From Triglochin maritima (taxonomy: Eukaryota > Streptophyta > Magnoliopsida > Alismatales > Juncaginaceae): a stretch of 64,000 nucleotides of DNA. The stretch spans positions 24,697,493 to 24,761,492 of the forward strand of contig OY821793.1 in assembly GCA_963682175.1 (NCBI GenBank), in the 5' to 3' direction. How positions within the stretch are numbered: the first letter of the stretch is position 1; every line of letters starts with the position of its first letter. The translations under genes and the position numbers were made by a program. The notes beneath the pieces were generated by a model that was given only the letters and a program-made list of their open reading frames with translations, searched no databases and was not told the DNA's origin. This document shows positions 58,701 through 64,000 of the stretch, piece after piece.

Positions 58701-61700
58701 GTAGTGTTGATGTTAATGATTTTAATTCTTGTAAATTTATGTAGTTGAATTCGTCAATCGGTATACGTCTATTTTCTGTAACAAATGCAATTGTATGGAA
58801 CCCTTTCAAAGTTATTTTAAATGTTTTTATTATTCGTTTTGTCCTTTTCTAGTTATACTTTATGTTGTCAGTTTTACTTACTACTTCTATTTCTATCTTG
58901 GAAATCTCCTTATCTTATGTTTTCCTACCTTATAGATATTGGTTCATTATTACCTTGAGCGACAATGTTTACTAAAGTGCATCAGGCGGATGTTCTTACA
59001 TGCTTGTAAGTCAAAACCTTATTTCTGGAAGGTTATGTGTTCCTTTCATTTCATCTGAGCAACTGTCTTTTGGATTGGTACCATGACGTGCTCTGGTTGG
59101 ATGTTTTTCTGGGGTGTAATTATGAACACGTCTGACTTTCATTATGTTTTTTGGCCTTTGAAGTGCTAGTTGTATTGCCAAGATTGCAATCTTCTTCTCA
59201 TTTATTTTTTATGTGGTGAACCTTGGGACAAATTTTAGGACTTATGGAATGTATTGTGGGTAAGCCATTTGGTTTGCATTGATGGGTTCTATTTCAAATG
59301 AACTGGTTTTGCTTTGACAACTTCTTTAAGATTTGTTATCCTTGGAGATGTTAGTTTTCTTTTATTTATTGTATCAAAAAATATAGTTCACTAATATATA
59401 ATTTCAATCCCTTTATTGAAAATGAACACATTTGCCTGTGGTCATTATTTTAATGGGCACGGGCAAACTTGACATTCTGCAAAATTAACTTCTCACTCAA
59501 CTCTTACCTTTGAGACCATGTAGCGAGTATTGTTTTTGGCCAAATGGCCTTCTCGGGTTGAGGGTGGTCAAGCCACTGGTGTGTGGCGTGGGCTACCTTT
59601 TCCCCTTTCTGTGTTGTTTTTTCTAATTATTAATATAGTTAATTCAACTGATAAAAAATCTTAGACTCAACGGCATTCCAAAAATGCTGAAGAAGACTTC
59701 CTGAGTATTGAGTAATACATGTGTATTTTTGAGTGTACAACCAGATTTCTGCTCTCCTATTGTTTACTCATTTACTTTTCTTAAATCAGTAATTATTGAC
59801 ATTGTTTTTTAATGAAAATTTCTTATCATTTTTCTATAGAAGTGTGGCTGTTGGGGATTCATAAATATTTTCATGTTCTCAATTCAGTGACTAAGTTACG
59901 AAAGGCTTAAAGTTTCTTAGTTGCTAAGACAGAAAAGTTTCACCCCAACTAATTTGGGATTAAAGGCTTTATTGTTGTTGTTGTAAGACAGGAAATGTTG
60001 TTTACTTAAAAATTAGAGACAATTAGGGGATAAGAACCAGGATCTATAACCTTGATGACAGAAAGGATTTTGAACCTTATGTTGTGTGGAAAAAAGGTGT
60101 GGAAGTACTAGGCATATTGAAGCTTATTCTTCCCTATAAAACACATTATTAGGGGCACATAATGTCGTGGTTTTTCTGATTGGTTCCCTTTTCACATTGG
60201 AGGGTACCCAGATTTGTAAGTGAAATGTGCACTCTAAGTAAGCTATTGCCATTACGATGACCACTGGGGTTGTTGGATGGAAGAACAAAGTAGAACAAAG
60301 AGTATAGGGAAACATTGTCTCAGTCGGTAGTTCGGTAACACACTAACAGGTTTTCTTTTTTCCAAATTATTAGAAAATAAATAATCTGTCTTATATGATT
60401 ATATCTTACATTCAGAGTAGATAATCCTGTAGTGATTAATTGTAAGGTATCCGTTTCATACTTAAATTTTTAACTTCAAGTTCACTGGTATGGGTGCAGT
60501 CTACGTGGAGAAGGCATCTGAGGGTGCTGATGTTATTGAGAATGAGGCTTTACAATTAGTTCATGATGGATTGGAGGAGAAGCTGTTTTGGGTCCTCGAA
60601 GGCTTGCATCATGTTTCTTTTTTTGAGAAATCAGTAGGTTGAATTTGAAAGTTCTTTCACAATTTTGTTAGATACAAGTACATTCATTATGTTTCATACA
60701 GATGCACTCATGCACATGTTCAACACGGAGAAGATTTCTGTCTGATTTATAATTTCTTTTTCAATATGTTTGTGGTCTTTATCATGGTGTCTATGTTAGG
60801 TTTGAATTTATCCTTCAGAGTTCAGAGTTAATTGAATCGAATTCAAAATCACAACCTCATTGCTTGCCCCTTGTATTTCCTTTCTGTAACTTCCTTTTCT
60901 TTTGGCTCAATGCATTGCATCCCTATTTTTTGGGGCTTTACCGATTCAATAAGAATTCATGAGAATATGAGATCATGCACGACTCCTGGTATAGTGAGGC
61001 TTTGGCATAAGGAATCTTATATCTCACTTATAGACCTTAAAACCATTATCTTTGGACTAAAACATACATTTCAAGGAGAGGAAACATGCACTCAGTAATA
61101 GTTATAATGAACTTCCAGTTCAATAACCTTTGCTGGCAGGACTCAATTGGAATTCTTTTCTTGGGTCTAAGATTTTCTGTGTTCTGTAAGAAATAGTAAG
61201 AGTTTTCTGCAAATCAATGCCAAAACTGCTTAGGCACTCCAAGGTTTTATTTACTTTGATAATGCATACCTTTTTTTGCTCACTTTGAGGATCTTTTCCT
61301 CTATATCTCTATGCCCTGGTTCACTCATTCTCGTCACTTGTGACAATATGATATCATAAAATTTTCTGTTAAGTCCAATCTTTCTCTATGGTGAGTTTAA
61401 AGTTGTTGTGCAGATCTAAAGTTCTTTTAATGACAAATTTCTGATCTAATTTGTTTGTGTACTTGTTATTTTGTTAACACACTGAAGTATTCTTTTTTGT
61501 AGGAAGTTGATATAGCCACTTTATGGGTGGAGGAATCACTTTTTGAAGATAGTTTAGCTTTAGACATTTTGTTCCTAGTTTATTATGAAAATTACATTTC
61601 ATGCAGTAGCAAGCATTGGAAGAGATTATCTGAGCTGTTCAAGGTATACCTTGGTTAGTGGTGCTACTTTTGGTATTTGTCTAATTTGACAAGTTAATTC

Positions 61701-64000
61701 ATGTTTTTTGAGAATGAAATTGTGTTCATTTGACGTCTTTGTGTACATAACTTGTGAAGGATTACCGTTGTACTTTAAAATATAAATTATTGCTAGATTT
61801 TCCTGCAATTGCTCTGAAATACCTTTTTGTTTACTGCTACATGTTTCTGTAAAAAACAGAAAATTTGTAATGGTTCACTCAACATTGTAAAGCTGGCAGT
61901 CACCACTGAAGCTGGGAGTTCCTTATATTATATGAAAGTTCAGTTACTTCTTATACTTATTGAAACTTTGGACTTGGAAGGTCTTCTCCGAGGTGTTTAC
62001 AATCAAGTGCCATTCAGGTTTTTTTTGATCCTATCTTGCGAGCAATCTTTTTTGTAATGTCTACGCTACATAATTTAGACTTTCCAATTTCTATTGTCAG
62101 GGATGGTGGGTTTGTATTTTCTACTACAGATGTTCAAGAGATGGATGCTATTATTTCAACTTTGATGGATTTGGAATATGTGGAAGCTGCACCTTTGGTC
62201 CTGTCCTGGGCAGTTTTCCTTTGTCTACTCCAGTCACTCCCTGATAGGCAAGATCATGACAATGTCATGGTATTCAATTCAAAAGCTTATAGCTTTTATT
62301 CTTTTTCTTTATTTTCTTTCTTTACAGTAATACTGTTTTCATCACAAAATTTATGATATATGGTGCAGGAATATGACCATGTTCGTTATCTTCATCAAGC
62401 TATGCATGTCAGACCATTTGATTATCTAAGTGAAGTTCTTCGTGGTGATTTCTTAAAAGATTCAGATGTATGATGAATTTCCTCCTTTTATCGGTGCTGA
62501 TTGTTCCTTTTTCATATCCTTTTGGCCTTTTCTATTTGCAAGCGTCTCATTGCGTTAAACTTTTGGTTCTTATTTATTTGGTTTTCTGCATTTTTTGTTT
62601 CTAACTTAAGAATTTTGATGTCTTTAAGTACCTCTGAACTTTGTTTTTAGTAGGGGAAATCTTGATCTCAATTGGTTATCATACTTTTATGACGATGAAC
62701 ATACTGTTTCTTAATTATATTAATGGGACGAAGTAGTGAGTCAAAATTTGTTTTACCAATTTGGAACTGAGAAGCTACTCTTAAGATGCCTTGGAGGATT
62801 TTCTTTACCAAAAAATGAAATTCATCAACATGTGTGCTGTCTCCTGGTCACAAAAGCTGTTAGCACCTTATTTTCCACAAGGGCAACTTATTTTTCATGA
62901 ACGTTTGTTATTCTCAAGGGCTTGTAACGGGGGTAGTATTTTACGTCAATGGACACTTACGTGAATACAAGACATCAGTCATAGTGATTTCAAAGATCAT
63001 ACCAACTAGATGAGATGCACTCATCAAATATACCTTCAAATTTTATGTGATAATTTGCTAATGATTTTCTGGCTTATTGATTTCGCTACCACCTTGACAT
63101 CTTCGACAGTGGTGTCCTTGTAAGCGCTCGTGTACTTTTTTATATTTTATTATCGGTGCACTTATGTACACTATTGGTAATTGTTGGTTTGTTAATTTAA
63201 TTTAATAATAGGAAAGTGCAAAGCGCTTGTATACTTTGAGGAAGTTACAACATCACCTATCACCTGACTAATTGGTGCCTACTGTTCCCCTAGAATTTTT
63301 TTAACTCTTCAGGTGTTTATGATAAAATCAGTCATTGGATCATTCTTTTGTCATTTGGTTGCTTGTTTTATTCCTGTTATTTTCCTGGTAGATGCACCCT
63401 TCCAATTTCTTTATTATGTGTGTTTTGTCAAATTATTTTCTTCAACAAAGCTTATTTATCCAAATTTTGCGTTGAAATTTTGATTTTTCGCAATAAACAC
63501 ATATGCAGGGTCCAGGTTCTGGTTTCCTAAGTGTCTTGAGAACCTTCATCTCTTCATTTATCTCTGCCTATGAGATACGATATCGGGTAATTCTTTACCA
63601 GAGATTACATGGATGCCATAAGCTAATTGGGTGCTGTACTGTTATGGAATCCGCACACATTTTTGTCTCGCAAATTATTGGTCAGTAATGCTGAATGAGA
63701 CTGACATATCTGTTTGGACTTTGGACAGAGTGAAGACAACACATTATCTCTGCTGCTTAATATCATCTGTCAAATATACCGGGGAGAGGTATGTTCACAA
63801 TTATTTTTCCTGATCCTCTGGAAACATTTCCATGGTTTACTTTCTTTTCTTTGTTTTCTAATATTGGTTTCCAGGAAACACTTTGCATGCAATTTTGGGA
63901 TAGAGATAGTTTTATTGATGGACCTATTCGATCCTTACTTGGCATGTTGGAGAGTGAATTTCCTTTTCACTTGGTTGATTTTATTCGGTTGTTGTCATCA
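55707..64000 (+). CDS. NUP188: Nucleoporin NUP188 (3' end outside the window)
   Basis: NUP188 is a large alpha-solenoid scaffold protein of the inner ring of the nuclear pore, partnering NUP93. Twelve exons hold one frame: 55707-55844, 55909-56082, 57278-57373, 58936-59005, 60500-60633, 61503-61643, 61860-62017, 62101-62269, 62369-62467, 63509-63586, 63729-63788 and 63875-64000. They encode 481 residues; plant NUP188 is near 1,900-2,000. Recognisable plant-family stretches are SLWWDSFVALFDDLD, NLDEVQSYILVQR, YYLERQCLLKCIRR, ESLFEDSLALDILFLVYYE, LIETLDLEGLL, VQEMDAIISTL, FLSVLRTFISSFISAYEI, FWDRDSFIDGPIRSLL and ESEFPFHLVDFIRLLSS. All splice sites are GT-AG. Large introns hold a palindrome cluster and a SINE remnant. 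The sequence is open to the last base, so only the N-terminal quarter is seen. Confidence 0.93.
56735..56930. repeat. Cluster of perfect and near-perfect palindromes in NUP188 intron 2
   Basis: Includes a perfect 26-bp palindrome at 56761-56786 (centre CATATG, flanked by GGTGGTCG/CGACCACC). It also has the 12-bp palindrome TTGCCTAGGCAA (56740-56751), an ACACCAC...GTGGTGTGT inverted pair (56795-56818), CATGGTCGCC/TAGGCAACCATG (56833-56852) and CAGTTGCT...AGCAAC pairs (56885-56910). The parts pair with each other as well, giving a possible multi-stem fold. Probably a small transposon of unknown type. Confidence 0.75.
59941..59983 (+). mobile_element. 5'-truncated Au-type SINE tail in a NUP188 intron
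   Basis: CACCCCAACTAATTTGGGAT followed by TAAAGGCTTTATTGTTGTTG matches the conserved 3' end of plant Au-like SINEs. It is flanked by imperfect 16-bp direct repeats (59925-59940 and 59984-59999; 13 of 16 identical, both starting TAAGACAG). It is therefore a genuine, severely truncated retroposition event. Confidence 0.72.

Overview
The window is nuclear DNA of a flowering plant, most likely a eudicot. Its genes have plant-type introns (GT-AG, one GC-AG), and the proteins are plant families: PEX16, a single-B3 protein, a bifunctional rhamnose-synthesis enzyme, BIG BROTHER-RELATED, a Pollen-Ole-e-1 proline-rich wall protein and NUP188. More than half of the sequence is transposon-derived or featureless AT-rich DNA. 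I cannot name the species. From memory, the neighbouring PRP4 and NUP188 genes are also adjacent in Arabidopsis (At4g38770/At4g38760), so this junction looks like conserved microsynteny. 

Layout. 1-9.9 kb is genic: the 3' part of PEX16 (+), a B3-domain gene (-) and a two-exon NRS/ER gene (-). 10.2-32.2 kb is a transposon nest. It holds a Stowaway-like MITE and a young, internally deleted Sirevirus-like Copia element (10775-15715; equal-length, apparently identical 1545-bp LTRs; perfect AAGTT target duplication; gag-derived ORF only). It also holds three roughly 2-kb solo LTRs of one family (A, C, B; A and B inverted), a small TRIM-like element on the minus strand split by a hAT MITE and by LTR C, a Copia-like solo LTR (D), and a TIR element with a sister copy at 3.4-4.1 kb. 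33.7-41.5 kb is genic again: BBR (+, seven exons) and the proline-rich protein (-, two exons). 41.6-55.3 kb is intergenic and repeat-rich: hAT MITEs, a 534-bp fold-back MULE MITE with a perfect 9-bp target duplication, a Sirevirus-like solo LTR (E) and a candidate Pack-MULE. 55.7-64 kb is the 5' part of NUP188 (+, twelve visible exons, continuing past the window). 

The genes do not form a pathway. They are independent housekeeping and developmental genes: peroxisome membrane biogenesis, UDP-L-rhamnose synthesis, ubiquitin-dependent organ-size control, cell wall and nuclear pore. The most unusual signal is in the repeats. Clusters of a short palindrome with core GGTCGACC (often CGGTCGACCG) occur in LTRs of at least three otherwise dissimilar retrotransposon types (the Sirevirus-like element and LTR E; LTRs A/B/C; LTR D), with a few diverged copies in a further tandem repeat near 52 kb. 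All exon boundaries were set by reading frame, splice motifs and remembered family sequences, without any alignment software.
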